A DNA stretch of 64,000 nt from Hyaloscypha bicolor E (Eukaryota > Ascomycota > Leotiomycetes > Helotiales > Hyaloscyphaceae): assembly GCF_002865645.1 (NCBI RefSeq), contig NW_020194518.1, positions 2,045,463 through 2,109,462 on the forward strand, in the 5' to 3' direction. Position 1 is the stretch's first letter; every line of letters begins with the position of its first letter. The notes below the pieces were generated by a model, which was not told the DNA's origin, ran no database searches, and saw only the letters and a list, made by a program, of their open reading frames with translations. The position numbers were made by a program, and so were the translations under genes. Of this stretch, positions 1-10,593 are shown in pieces.

Positions 1-584
1 CATCACCAATGCGGCACTATACGCTTGCGTCACGAGTGTACTTTTGTCAGTTGCAAACTATATAAGCGTGTTATCTGTGCTTGCGATTTGACGGATAGCT
101 CGATGACTGCTTGTAAGATACCTCGGATGATGTTAAGGGGGTGGTGAGTGGGAGGAGTGAGGCGAGCTGGATGCTTGAAGGTTGGCACGGGGAGATTAAA
201 GGTAGGTTGGTGGTTGGAGGGAGGTGTTGTACATGGAGAGCTTAGACGAGAAAGGGTTGCTTGGGATTGGGGGTTCTTGGGCGGTTGGAGCTTCACATTA
301 GATTGCCAGTGTTGCTGAGAACTTCGAAGAAGCAGTATACGCCCTCTCTCTTACATCCTTTGTCGCGGTCTGAAGAGGCATCATCCCGAGTCCCTTTGCA
401 TGAGCTCTCTTTGCCGCGGCTTGCAAATTGAATCTAGCGACCCGTCGTCCCAAAACAAATTGTTTTGATATATTCTTTCCCGGCTGCCCTAGAAACATTC
501 ATCTGATGCGGCTCATCTCCTGACTTTTGGATGTCCCTCCCAGCTTCAAATAAATCAAATCCCCGGCTCTCTATTCTCACAGCA
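1..584. other. No supported gene (left edge)
   Basis: Two short minus-strand frames (30-296 and 298-498) lie end to end here. Neither has recognisable domains or clear splice signals. They could be the 3' part of a gene that starts elsewhere, but nothing in the sequence proves coding. Base composition is normal for the GC-balanced compartment. Confidence 0.4.
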
Positions 585-1477
585 ACGTGGGCAATTTCTC
601 CCAATCATCCTCATCCTCATACTCCTCCTCACTGATACCCCAACCCCTCTCAACGACTCGCAATCGCTCAATACAATAAAACCAAAGCAACTCCCTTGGG
701 AACCGGTCACTACTGCATCTGGGCGGTAACGACTTTCTGTCCTCAACCCGCAGCTACCGCTCATTGAATGTGCCCATGAAGCTGCACAACCCCCAAGCGT
801 CAACCCCCCGACAACAAAGAAGTGTTCTCCACCTTCCAGTACAAGCCCGCTGGGTACTTCGCGCAGCCATGGCCGCCCCTCAACCTCTTGCTTTGGCACA
901 GTCTCGAAGAATCCTTTCTGAAGAAGTGCAGATACTACAGACCCGGCGGCAACGAGCTGACTCTACCGTCGCCCTCCTTTCGTGACTAGAGCAGTAAGCT
1001 AAAGAACTTCCTGTCCCCGTTTACGAGGAGGCGCTGCGACCCGCTAAAGTTGACCTCTTCTGCTGTCACCTGATCATGTGGAGGAACCAGCCAGCCCGCC
1101 TCCAATTTTATCCCCAAGATCGCAGCGTCAAAGGGGAGGCAGGAACTTACCACCTCGTTGCAGATACGGTTGGCGTTGAACTTGATCAAATTGCGGGGAA
1201 ACCTGGAGGTGTGGTCGTGATCGAGGTACGATTTCGCCAGTGCTTGCTCGATGATATGTGGAAGAGCTTCTGGAGGGAGAGTGGTCGGGAAATAATACTT
1301 AGCTGTACCTGCCCTCGAGGAAGATTGTGGCAACATTGTTCGGGGTGCACTGGGTGATTCGTGGTGTTTGTAGTTTTTTGTTTTGTTTTTGAAGCGGTGT
1401 TGGGTCGAAAATAGATATCGCGTTGTCGAGGAAAGGAATATGGCGACGAGTCGTGCGTAGCAGTGTAGCGACGTCAT
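585..1477 (-). pseudogene. Broken F-box-like paralog (family copy A)
   Basis: The frame from 1477 to 986 encodes an N-terminal half clearly homologous to the intact paralog at 1766-2563. It has the same order of segments: LPPEALPHIIEQ, a YLDHDHTSRF-like block, an NLIKFNANRICNE block and GWLVP. The likely start is the ATG at about 1340 (MLPQSSS). The frame stops at 986. The C-terminal half continues in other frames: a GGEHFF block near 830, an SFMGTFNER block near 770 followed by an in-frame TAG, then FPRELLWFYCIERLRVVE near 660 and a terminus near 585. In copy B the same blocks lie in one frame, so this copy has at least two frameshifts and one stop. The fold and role are inferred only from the N-terminal F-box-like segment. 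It is almost certainly a pseudogene. Confidence 0.75.
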
Positions 1478-1765
1478 TTTATCACTTGTTCACGTGTTAA
1501 GTTAGTTATTGGTGTGGATTTGGAGTGAATGCGCAATCCACATTAATTAAGTCTTCCGATTTCCTATGTCCAATTGATTGTTCCTGTTTCGCTATGAAGA
1601 ACCATGCTCCCAAGTAAGTGCTCCCATATCGCTAAGTGCATCAACAACCGTATGTATCCCAATGCCCAAAGGTTTCTTCGTTCTTCCCATATCCACTTCT
1701 GAACCATTATCATACCCTCTTCACGTTCAGATATGCCACCCTGCCAGAAAAATGAGCACAGCCCT

Positions 1766-2563
1766 CTATTGCCACAGCAGGATTGGCAAAGTCTTCCAGT
1801 CCGCCACCTCACCTTCCTTTACGATCCTCAACCTTTCGACACCATAGAACCAGACCAGCTCTCTCGGGAACCGGGTCCTGGTCCGGCCATAATCACGACG
1901 AACGAGCTCTCCGTTTTTGGCCTCTACCAACAGCTTATTGAAGGAGCGCATGAAAGAGGAAAACGGCTCAGCCAATTCCCCGAAAGGGTGATGGCGAAAA
2001 CCGAAGAAGTGTTTCCGTCCATCTACCACCACTTCACGAATTTCCTTGACCCAAACATATGTAGCGGGCCATCTCTTGTCCGCAATCCGCGAGTATTTGC
2101 CTATTTCGGCTTGCGTGAAAAGTTGAAGTATGTTGTGTTCCAGAAAGTGAAGGTATTGCGGTCCAGGGGAAGTAATCTTGATGCTAACAGTGGATTCTGT
2201 GGGTGATTTGCCCAGGAGACTGAATCCTTGCTCGTTATTGGAAGGTCGGATTGTATTAAGTTTTTGTCGAAAACGTTCCTCCTCCTCCGCGACCTTCTCG
2301 TGCGTAGGGACTAGCCATCCTGCTTCCGGCTCCGATTGTAGAACTTTTGCCTCGACAGGAAACCGGGACCGGATTGCCTCGTTGCATATACTGCTAGCAT
2401 TAAGCTTGATAAAGTTTCGAAGAGCTTTGGTTGTGTGTACTAGGTCTAGGTAGTGCTTTGACGGAATCAGGGCAATGATCTTTACCAGTATCTCTGGCGG
2501 GACTGATGTCAAAATATCACGTTCTCCTGATGTCTCGATGCGGTAGGGAGATCGAGTCGACAT
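1766..2563 (-). CDS. F-box-like family protein, intact (copy B)
   Basis: Intronless frame of 265 residues starting MSTRSPYR. Residues 14-60 (DILTSVPPEILVKIIALIP, then SKHYLDLVHTTKALRNFI) look like an F-box: a Pro-rich start, the helix PPEILVKII, and the later L(R)NFIK. They are followed by a conserved NASSICNEAIRS motif and GWLVP. The middle contains the family signature SPGPQYLHFLEHNILQLF, and the C-terminus contains FPRELVWFYGVERLRIVKEG. Four other copies of this architecture occur in the window (585-1477, 12008-12277, 29352-30083, 30525-31256). F-box proteins usually recruit substrates to SCF ubiquitin ligases through Skp1. Whether this divergent version does so is inference. The gene lies downstream of, and in the same orientation as, the rhodopsin-domain gene. 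Confidence 0.75.
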   Translation of the reverse strand: MSTRSPYRIETSGERDILTSVPPEILVKIIALIPSKHYLDLVHTTKALRNFIKLNASSICNEAIRSRFPVEAKVLQSEPEAGWLVPTHEKVAEEEERFRQKLNTIRPSNNEQGFSLLGKSPTESTVSIKITSPGPQYLHFLEHNILQLFTQAEIGKYSRIADKRWPATYVWVKEIREVVVDGRKHFFGFRHHPFGELAEPFSSFMRSFNKLLVEAKNGELVRRDYGRTRTRFPRELVWFYGVERLRIVKEGEVADWKTLPILLWQ

Positions 2564-2790
2564 TTTCGACGCCGAATAGCCGATTCGAGGGAGATCGCGA
2601 CGTTCTTGTTGAAGTTGAGAAGGTTGATTCGTGTTGGCGTTGGCAATGGAAGATGTCGAGAGGTCGAGGTTGAGGTTGACTTCTGTAGCAAACTTGATGA
2701 CGATGGTTGATCAAAGGTGAATCTGAACTTCTCCGATACCCCTCCCTTCCCTGATTCAAATGAGATCCTCTAACCTTGAGCAGCTCACCT

Positions 2791-4107
2791 TCAACATATC
2801 GGCTTATCAATACTGCCAGTAGAAAAAGTGTCTGGTGTCCTCGAAGTATCAAGCCTAGACTGCGAAACCTCAATCTCAACGGTCTTATGAATCTCACTCT
2901 CTTTCCTAGAAAGATGGTCGAACTCCAGCCCCACACTCCCTTCCTGATCGCCCTGTGAAAGACTGCAAATTGGGGTGAAAGTGTTCTGACTTGTGGTGAA
3001 TGTAAAGTTCTGGCTTCGAGTCGCGAAGAGCAGTTTTGGGATGTAGCGAGCGAAGAAAGGTTTCGTCGGTGGTGCCGAAGCGCAGAACTTCCTCTCATCA
3101 GCCTTTGAGTGACAAGATTTGGGGGAGGAGTTTGGGGAAAGTTGGGACTTACGATCCCGAGGTATAGCTCCACAGCAGTTCCAAGCCAGGCAGGATATGC
3201 ATCCCACGTAACATCGCGATAACCTGCTGTAGCTTTATACATGTAGTACGTTCTCACGATGCCTGCCAAGCAGACAACAAATCCAATGCCGAAGAGCAGA
3301 GCAACTATGATGCGTTGCCTGAGAGGAAGGTTCAGGCTCAGAACTATGGGGATTGGGATGAGCACGGCGCAAAAATCGAAGAGTATATTGAGAGATCCGT
3401 GGATCGTGATGTGGATGTTCTCATTGATGCAATGTTGTGGTACGAATGATAGAGTCCAGTATGCTGATATCGGTCTACCTCCCCTCATTAGCACCACATT
3501 TCCCACCCAAGATCACATAAGAAAAGTAAGTCACTCACCTGCACTGGAAAACCGCAATCGTAACAAAGATCAAGCAATCTACACCCATAACCACCATCGT
3601 GAATATAAGAATCTTCTGCAATTTGTCGTAGCCAGCTACGAGAATTCGCCGTGTGAAAAAGAGCATGGAAAGTCGGGTACAGGCGCTTGCCACGGAGAAA
3701 AGGATCTGGGTTATGAGGACGAGCTTTCCTCCGACAGTTACCACCGCGGGGATAACGTCCCAGGCGTGGCGGTTCCAGTCGTATTTGAGCTGGGCTGTGA
3801 GCATCACGGCTACGAAGGCTGTTGTTGGTAGCTGTTGAAAAAATTAGAAGTGGAAAGAGTAAGATTTGAGCGGTAGAGATGCAGTGACGTGTGAAAGTTT
3901 CTAGCTTACCATGGCAATGAGAATAAAAGTGTCATCGGCACCGAAACATTTTGAAATCCTTGTCCTCGTGAAGATGCGAAGTCCGACAACGACAACGACG
4001 AGAGTGTATAGGATACTGTGGATGAATATTACGCTGTTTCCTCGCGTTTCTGGATTGATATAGTTGGGCGTGGGCCATGTTTCAAAGGTTTGTATAGAGA
4101 CGTACAT
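2791..4107 (-). CDS. Fungal rhodopsin-domain integral membrane protein
   Basis: Four exons, 4107-3910, 3831-3539, 3474-3153 and 3087-2791, join in frame to 369 residues. Introns of 78, 64 and 65 bp are all GT-AG. The start MYVSIQTFETWP is followed by a hydrophobic segment (IFIHSILYTLVVVVVGLRI), then RISKCFGADDTFILIAM, which is the 'GxDD' loop typical of this family. Later come TQILFSVASACTRLSML, IFTMVVMG, an FQCRPISAYW motif across intron 2, and AYPAWLGTAVELYLGIFCASAPPTKPFF across intron 3. These are hallmarks of the fungal rhodopsin/SAT4-like seven-helix domain. The tail after about residue 290 is soluble and Ser/Thr-rich. The family is common in plant-associated and plant-pathogenic ascomycetes. 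Its ligand is unknown, so no function is assigned. Confidence 0.88.
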
Positions 4108-6257
4108 GGCGATTTAGGGTAGGAAAGTGACAGCTTGGCTAAAATCTGGGGTACCCTGGGTTGATAACGGATCAAATTTGATTGTGGTCCACGGATGCCA
4201 TATGGCACGAGGAGCGTGGCGTAGCGGGCGGTATTGCATGCATAGTCGAATCAATCTATCTATGGAGCAATATCTCTGCATGTCATTCTCGCCCTACACC
4301 CTCTCGGTCTTCACTCATCCTACTCCGAGAAACAGAGCCAATGATCTTCTTCTAGAGCCGGCATGACACGGATAGCCCCCCTGAAACAACATGCCACCAA
4401 TTTTAAACTTTTCAAGATGTCCAAAAATGGCTCGGGCCCCGGACCTGGCGTTTATGAGTGGGCGACCTGGAAAGGGGCGGATGCGGGGAAGCTATTCCAA
4501 CTCATGGGTTCTTGCTCCTGGTAATCGATGGCCGGTTAGCACGTGTGAAAATGCCTCACACAGTGAGGTGCCATACAGTAAGTTCGCACATGGACTGTGC
4601 TATTAGCCAATCACTTCTCTTGGAAGTCTCAGTGTGAATTGTGGTTGGGTCAATACAGTTGTCCACACGGACAATTGTGCGAATACTTATGGGCACCATG
4701 TGCTGTGCCTCCCCCCCCCCCCCCCCAATATTTGTAATTGTGGGCCCTCTTGACCGGGGGCTGTGAATGGTAAAATGTCTGTGCCCCGTAGACCCACTGT
4801 TACAAGTGATTTGACGTTGTACGTGTAAATTTAATTAGTGACTTGGGTAAATACTTGTAAAACCATTCCTTGTCAGGATCCACAGCCGCCGCAAGACGGG
4901 GCTCTAACGAATAAGACAGCTGGAATTCAAGGTTTTGTGGAGGCGAACGTGCTACCTCCGTAGAAACCCACTTCAGGGTAGGGTTTTTTTACACCGTATC
5001 CTCACACGAGTACGACGGCGGAGACATCGGAGTTCGGCATGGGGGAAACCAGTGGCGTCTGTCATGTTGTAAGCGAGCACGGGCAGCCGGACAGGGCTCG
5101 CCTAATTGGCGAAGGAGGCGGGGTTGCTTCCTAATCTGATAAAGGGGCATTTTCTATTCGGCAATTTTGTGCAGGAGCTGACACGTTGCTTTTTCAAGCC
5201 GAACATGTTCTGTGCGTAGGTTCACCGCCAGAGCGAGCATACGACCAATGAAATGAGAAAGTGTGCAGGATCTGGGGGCTGAGATGGGGTTCCTGAGTAG
5301 GAATGCGGAAAAATAAAAAACACGGCTGTTTTATATTTTTTTCGTAATAAAAAGCCAGTTTTTTATAATTTCCGATAGTTTTTAATTTGTATGGCAATCA
5401 CGTGCATATAATCAATTAGGAAGAAAATAATGAAAACACCAGATTTCGCGGTTTGCTCCGGGAGAAGTTTTTTGTAAGCTAGCCTAATTGGGCTAGTAAG
5501 TCACGTTTTAGTATCACGTGAAAATATAAAACCAATAAAACATGATACAAACCGGTTTTTTATATAAAAAACGTTTTTCATTTATCCCTATTCCTGAGAG
5601 CAATGCGGGATCGTTTCGAAGGGTCTCAATAATAACAAAAGAATCCTCGCAATGAGTAGGACTGTTACGATAAGGTGATATTGCAGTGGTGGTAAAGAGC
5701 TTGAATTGAGCTGAAGGCTGTGTGCCGGGCTAAAAGCACTGGCTATATGCTAAGTCACGTGCAGTGGCACCACGTGACTGGTGCCACGTAACAAGGACGT
5801 TTAAGTTAAGACTAGACCGAATCTGTCTTGGGAGTTTAGAAAATAAGCCTTGTTTTAGAAGCGGTGTCTAATTATTGAAGTGTTTTAGGGAAAACGTAAA
5901 ATGATACTGCCAGAGGTATAAAGGCCGCGGCCTTTATATTAATTAGTAGTATTAATTAGGGGCTAGACTAACCTATTAACCCGAAGTAGAGGCGCTCGAA
6001 TAAAAATACCAAAAATCTAGCCTTTTCTTTAAACTTAATTTACTTTATAATAAAATAATAGATATATTTCTTTGAATTAAAACTATATTTTGAGAATTTT
6101 TTTATTATATATTAAAAAGCACGTAATTATATCTTAAGCCTTATATTATACTAGCTTATAATTATATTGAAAAATCTAACTTAGGTCTCTAAAGGGCTTA
6201 AGTAACAAATACCGGTTGTTAGTAAATGCCCAGGATATGTCGTTTTACTTTTCCCCG
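4108..6257. other. Intergenic, repeat-derived, no gene seen
   Basis: It contains a run of 16 C at 4711-4726. From about 5300 AT content rises. The segment 5655-5830 is a repeat shared with 28690-29080 and listed separately. 5930-6230 is AT-rich and looks like mutated transposon sequence. No frame with protein-like character was found. Confidence 0.6.
5655..5830. repeat. Dispersed repeat, less mutated copy
   Basis: The words GTAAAGAGCTTGAATT and ATATGCTAAGTCACGTGCA, followed by GCACCACGT and AACTGGT-like sequence, recur in the same order at about 28720-29040, where C-to-T and G-to-A changes are common. The copy at 28.7 kb has roughly 200 bp of extra sequence in the middle. This copy keeps more CpA/TpG and so has suffered less RIP. 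The parent element type is unknown. Confidence 0.6.
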
Positions 6258-6571
6258 TACCCGTTCGTACCTTCCACAAGTTACCACTGGTGGTTCGTGA
6301 AAGCGACTGGGCCATACTAGCGACTGGGCCATACTAGCGACTGGGCCATACTAGCGACTGGGCCATACTAGCGACTGGGCCATACTAGCGACTGGGCCAA
6401 GTATTTCACATAGTAAATTTGTATGGGAGGTACTTCTAGCCAACTCGTCTATACTGGTCTGTGCTACAAATTTAGCGAGGAACACCAAATTTGCGGGTGG
6501 CCCAGTCGCTAGTATGGCCCAGTCGCTTTCACGAACCACCAGTGGTAACTTGTGGAAGGTACGAACGGGTA
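6258..6571. mobile_element. TA-flanked MITE with perfect 71-bp inverted repeats
   Basis: The left arm 6260-6330 and the right arm 6499-6569 are exact reverse complements over 71 bp as far as I can align them by eye (outer end CCCGTTCGTACCTTCC). TA dinucleotides lie immediately outside both ends (6258-6259 and 6570-6571), as expected of Tc1/mariner-type target duplication. The left arm runs on into a 17-bp tandem array (6303-6398). The roughly 100-bp loop has no coding potential. Perfect arms imply recent movement or conversion and no RIP. Confidence 0.75.
6303..6398. repeat. 17-bp tandem repeat, about 5.6 copies
   Basis: The unit GCGACTGGGCCATACTA repeats five full times and ends with a partial copy. 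It lies at the inner edge of the left arm of the MITE. The right arm has only about 1.6 copies of the same unit, so the array expanded on one side only. Confidence 0.95.
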
Positions 6572-6603
6572 TTGTGTGTAGAATTACTACCGCAGACGCT
6601 TCC

Positions 6604-6875
6604 ACGAAAGCGCGCGGCGTTGAAAATCGTCCTCTGCCAAAATGCGAGGAACACCAAAATCGCTACATTTAGAAAATCACACCAAATCTCAATAGAACGC
6701 CCGACATTCCTCAAAAGTGCTTTACATTATAAAAAGGAAGCAGATCTAAGTTTGGCGAAAGTTTTATAATAATATAATATAAGGCGGAATTATAAGTATT
6801 TTTGTAATGCAGCATTGAAATCGTGCCCGTCCTCGCTTAGCGAGTTGGACGGATTTCAATGCCGCGCGCTTTCGT
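6604..6875. mobile_element. Second inverted-repeat (MITE-like) element
   Basis: The outer 29 bp at 6604 (starting ACGAAAGCGCGCGGCGTTGA) and the reverse complement of the sequence ending at 6875 (starting ACGAAAGCGCGCGGCATTGA) match with about three differences. Inside the right end, 6814-6862 forms a further hairpin (CATTGAAATC paired with GGATTTCAATG). I could not find a convincing target duplication, so the boundaries are approximate. Confidence 0.5.
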
Positions 6876-7065
6876 AAGTTCAGTTGAACCCCGACGCGTC
6901 GCAAAAGCTTGTAATGGCATTGAGAGATGTAATAACAGATGTTTCTATCTTTCCTTCTGCGTAAAAGAGGATTATCTGCAAGATGAAAAAGCCGTTCCCC
7001 ACCTTTCCCAGCTGTTTTCGTTGGATCTTACGGAGCCGATTCTGGGCAGGAGGGAGTACAGGAGC

Positions 7066-8260
7066 TCACCCGAGCCTGGCCCACCCCGTAGACCACTGGA
7101 CGCCATCCCACGACTTGTGGTAAGCCGCACTATCTGTGCCAACACCAAAGATATCAAGACGGCTATTGCCCCACTGAAGAATTCAGCGACTTTCGTCCTC
7201 ATGAAAGTGGGAGCAGGAGGATGACTTACAGACACCACTGTTGGTGCAGAAATAAAGATGCCTCCCAGATTTTCCCATGTTCCTGACCACGCACCATTGT
7301 AATATTTATGGTACATAGCTCCACTGCTGCCGATGCCAAAGACATCAATTCGTCCCGCTCCCAAGGAAACCGCGGCAGGGACGCTGGTGAAGATACCACC
7401 GAGACTGACCCAGCCAGACCAAGAAGCACCGTTCCAGTGCTGCCAGTACATCGCGCTGTCAGTGCCAATGCCAAAGATGGACAGGTCATTGGCACCCCAT
7501 TTCGTGGTAATAACTTCGGACTCAAGGATGCCACCACGGTCTTCCCAACCCCCCCAGGAGGAGCCGTCCCACCAGCGGTGATAGCAGTGGTTGTTCGTGC
7601 CGACTCCAAAGATATCGCTACAATTAAGGTTAAGTAGGTGTGTAAGATATCTCAACGGCAACACAGGTTCGAAAGTCAGGCTGAAACGAGTGCTTACATG
7701 CGGTTAAAGCCCCAATCAACGGCAGTGACAGGACCAACCAGAATCCCACCGAGACTTTCATACCCGCCCCACGAGTTTTCATTCCACCACTTGTGATAAA
7801 GAGCATTGTCTGTTCCGCGACCGAAGAAATCGAGACGACGGGGGGCCCAGGAGGTGATTTCTAACTCGCTGGTGAAAGTCCCGCCCAGGCTTTCCCAGCC
7901 GCTCCAGCTGGCACCATCCCACCACTTGTGCCATGCTGCCTAGTTAGTGCCTGTTGCGACAATGTCAAGACGATTGGGTTCCCAGGACGCGACGGTGGGG
8001 ACGCTGGTTAGGGTTCCACCAAGGGATTCCCATCCTGAGAAGGCGCCATTGTACCAGAGGTCTGTGTCTGAGTAAGCATTGGTGCAGATGGAGAAAGCGT
8101 ATCGATGTGCTCGGAGAAACTCTCGGCATCACAGAGTGACACAGGAAGGGGGAATGTAGATCTTACGTTGAAGGTCGGAGTTGAAACCAACTCGGAAGAT
8201 GTCAATCCGGTTTGCAGACCAGCAGGTCGCCGCGATGGCTATTTGTTTGAGGTTGACCAT
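7066..8260 (-). pseudogene. PLL-like beta-propeller (lectin-type repeat) gene with one internal stop
   Basis: Four exons fit: 8260-8167, 8067-7698, 7617-7230 and 7173-7066, with three GT-AG introns in phases 1, 2 and 0, giving 319 residues. The product is a chain of about six or seven blades of the form RLDIFGVGTDSAxYHKWWDG...WSGWESLGG, the PLL/DUF346 repeat of sugar-binding seven-bladed propellers related to fungal and Photorhabdus lectins. There is no signal peptide (start MVNLKQIAIAATCW). Codon 74 is TAG (7942-7940) where the blade consensus GTDxAxYHK expects an ordinary residue (reads GTN*AAWHKWW). It would be CAG before a C-to-T change at CpA, a RIP-type mutation. All other frames and splice sites are intact, so it is a recent loss, a natural variant or a sequencing error. 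Glycan binding is inferred from the family. Confidence 0.8.
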
Positions 8261-9260
8261 TAGGGAGAATATGTGCCTATGCTTAAGAAAGTCTGCTTTT
8301 TGTTTTGAAATAGAAGGTTCACTCGTTGTCAAGGACTTATGAGTTCTAACTCGGTTGAGTTCGGTGATGCTCGTCCCAAGGTGGAGACATGCTTCAGGTC
8401 TTATACTTCCTTCTTCACCAACGCCAAGGACATATTTCCATAATGTGAGGATAACTCGACCTCAATCGGGCATACACTGAGAAGCCCAAGCAAACACAAA
8501 TGCAAGGAACCGACCTTTGCACCACGATGGGACCATGCTCCATGATTTCACGCCCACGACAGAAATATCATAATGGTACTAGAAGTATTTCGTGTATCGG
8601 AGATGAGAGAAAGAGAGCGGGTGATTGCAGATATGGTCATATGTCGGTCTCATTTTGCCATGAGCTGCGGAGTATCCCAAGTAAATATATCCGTCTCAGC
8701 ATTGAGGCATCACCTTCTGCATCTCCACTTCGATGGTTTAAAATAACCCAAAAAATACTTAATCGGTTTGATTAAGTGCAAGAGAATTAAAAACTATGAA
8801 ACGTAAAAGTTCTACTGATAAGGAAAGCCTTAATGCTAAACAGTGGTTGGCTGTGGAGTGTCGTGGTTGACTTGAGCAATATTACACAGGAGCGTGGTTT
8901 TGTTCCATGCCAACCAATCTATGATCATATGAGATTGACTAGCTAAAGAATTTCAATTTCACAACCAGCCTTATGCTCGCTCCCGAGATCGTCACACGTT
9001 ATTTCTTGTGTTTCCTTTGGTTGAAGGTACCGAAGCACTACATTCAATCTCAATGGGTCGTGCAAACAATTCTTTGGCACTTTCGTAATGCGGGGAATGG
9101 CAGATGGTCGTCCTTGGTAATTCTCAGCTGGCACAGAGAGAATGCTTAACCCTCAGCTGCTTGCACTGTTGCAAGAACCCGACGGCTGAGGTGGTGCAAA
9201 CCTGGCGCCATGCAGTCAAGTCAACAAAGTTTTAAAATGGAATGACCACTGTAATTCGGG
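8261..9260. other. Intergenic; promoter side of the propeller gene
   Basis: No convincing gene. Short frames (8500-8775 plus, 8943-9134 minus) lack domains and neighbouring exons. Base composition is ordinary. Confidence 0.5.
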
Positions 9261-9278
9261 CTCCTTCACCGACTCCAT

Positions 9279-10344
9279 GATTGATTGATTGATTGATTTA
9301 GTCATAGAATACAGAGCCTCCGAAGTGGCTATAAAGCATGTGTCTAAATCATTCAGTGCCCTCAGGACCCTCTATGTAACCCCTAAGGACTGTAATAGTA
9401 CGCCGCAGGGTACTAAAACACCGCTTTTCCTTGCATGTTCCCTCTCGCTCCCTTTCTAGGCTAAAGAAGTTCTCAAAGATCTTGAAATCTTAGGCTATAA
9501 ACCCGGTTCCCGTTGCGAAGTTTGTGGCTTGCTCCACATATCTTGATAATAATATCGTCTGCCCGTATGGCTAATGTGGTCGTATGTAAGCTTATAGCTT
9601 AGTAAAGCATAAAGTAAAGTAAAAAGAGATTATAATTGTGCCATAAGTATGTATTATGTTTCTGGTTTCGTATAATATAGAGCTTTTATGGAAGAAGCCT
9701 AAATGCGAATAGAAATGCTATATATATAAGCCACAGGCTTTGCCCCTGATAAATGTATTCCCGATTATCCTGACAGGTAGACTCCTTCGCAGAGAGCTTG
9801 GCTTTACAGACAGCCGTTAATATGGTCTGATTCCCGGGTCATTAGCCATAGGCCTCGCCGTTTGGCTGATCTCGTGGTTGTCGTATAGTAAAATCGAGGA
9901 AATGGAGCCCGGAACGCGCGAGGGAAGCAAGACGCGTATGCTCAAGTTATTGTGAAGTGTATTATATGCCATTATACGCTCGTAAGAATATAAAGTCGTA
10001 GAAACGCGCGAGAGACGGGAAAAGGACGCGTTGTGACTGCGTAGTCGTAATCTTTGAGTCTGGCATCGTGGACTCGAGCGGCCGAGGGAGGAGAATCGGG
10101 CTCGCGTTCTCACTAACGCGTCGATTATAGTCGTGATCGCAATTACAGTCTTGCCGAAGGATTGCAGTCGTGATCGTGGTTCTGGTATTGTTGATCATGG
10201 TATCGATTAGGGAGCGGTCCGCCAAGTCGCTCGCAGGTTGACGCGTATTGATCGAAAGGACTCAATCTTGGCTCTCCAGATACTGCCTCGACAGCAGTAC
10301 TGAAGGTTCGTAGAGGACACCGCGTACAGGTATTGAGTCTTGTC
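9279..10344 (-). mobile_element. LINE-like 5'-truncated insertion with 18-bp target duplication
   Basis: The 18-mer CTCCTTCACCGACTCCAT occurs at 9261-9278 and again at 10345-10362, exactly flanking this 1,066-bp segment. The left end is a short tandem tail (GATT)n, which on the minus strand reads (AATC)n after ...CTATGACTAA, the kind of 3' tail seen on non-LTR retrotransposons. Long imperfect target duplications and a 3' tail with a truncated 5' end fit target-primed reverse transcription. No RT domain survives, so assignment to a LINE is inference. A minus-strand frame at 9817-10113 is not recognisable. Confidence 0.55.
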
Positions 10345-10362
10345 CTCCTTCACCGACTCCAT

Positions 10363-10593
10363 TGACTCCCCAGTTCATGTATAAAAAATTCTCAGTATTA
10401 TATGGTCTCAATCAAGGTTGGGCCTCGAAGCGAGTCGGTCGAAAATAAAAAGGGGGACTAGCCTTGCCTAGCGGCCTCGTGCTCTGTGGAGGCCGCCCTT
10501 ACCAACACTCATCATCAAGTAATTTAGGAACACTAGCCATGTCCCCTCCCGCTCAGACTCGAGGTCTCTTTTTTTGTGCTCATTCTAGCCTTC
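10363..10593. other. Short intergenic stretch
   Basis: Nothing recognised between the LINE-like insertion and the MFS remnant. A plus-strand frame at 10464-10682 lies antisense to the MFS remnant and is not supported. Confidence 0.4.

Noticed and set aside
2517..3506. Single 329-codon minus-strand frame
   Set aside because: Only its first 110 codons are rhodopsin-domain protein; after the donor at 3152 the frame reads intron and then the wrong frame of exon 4.
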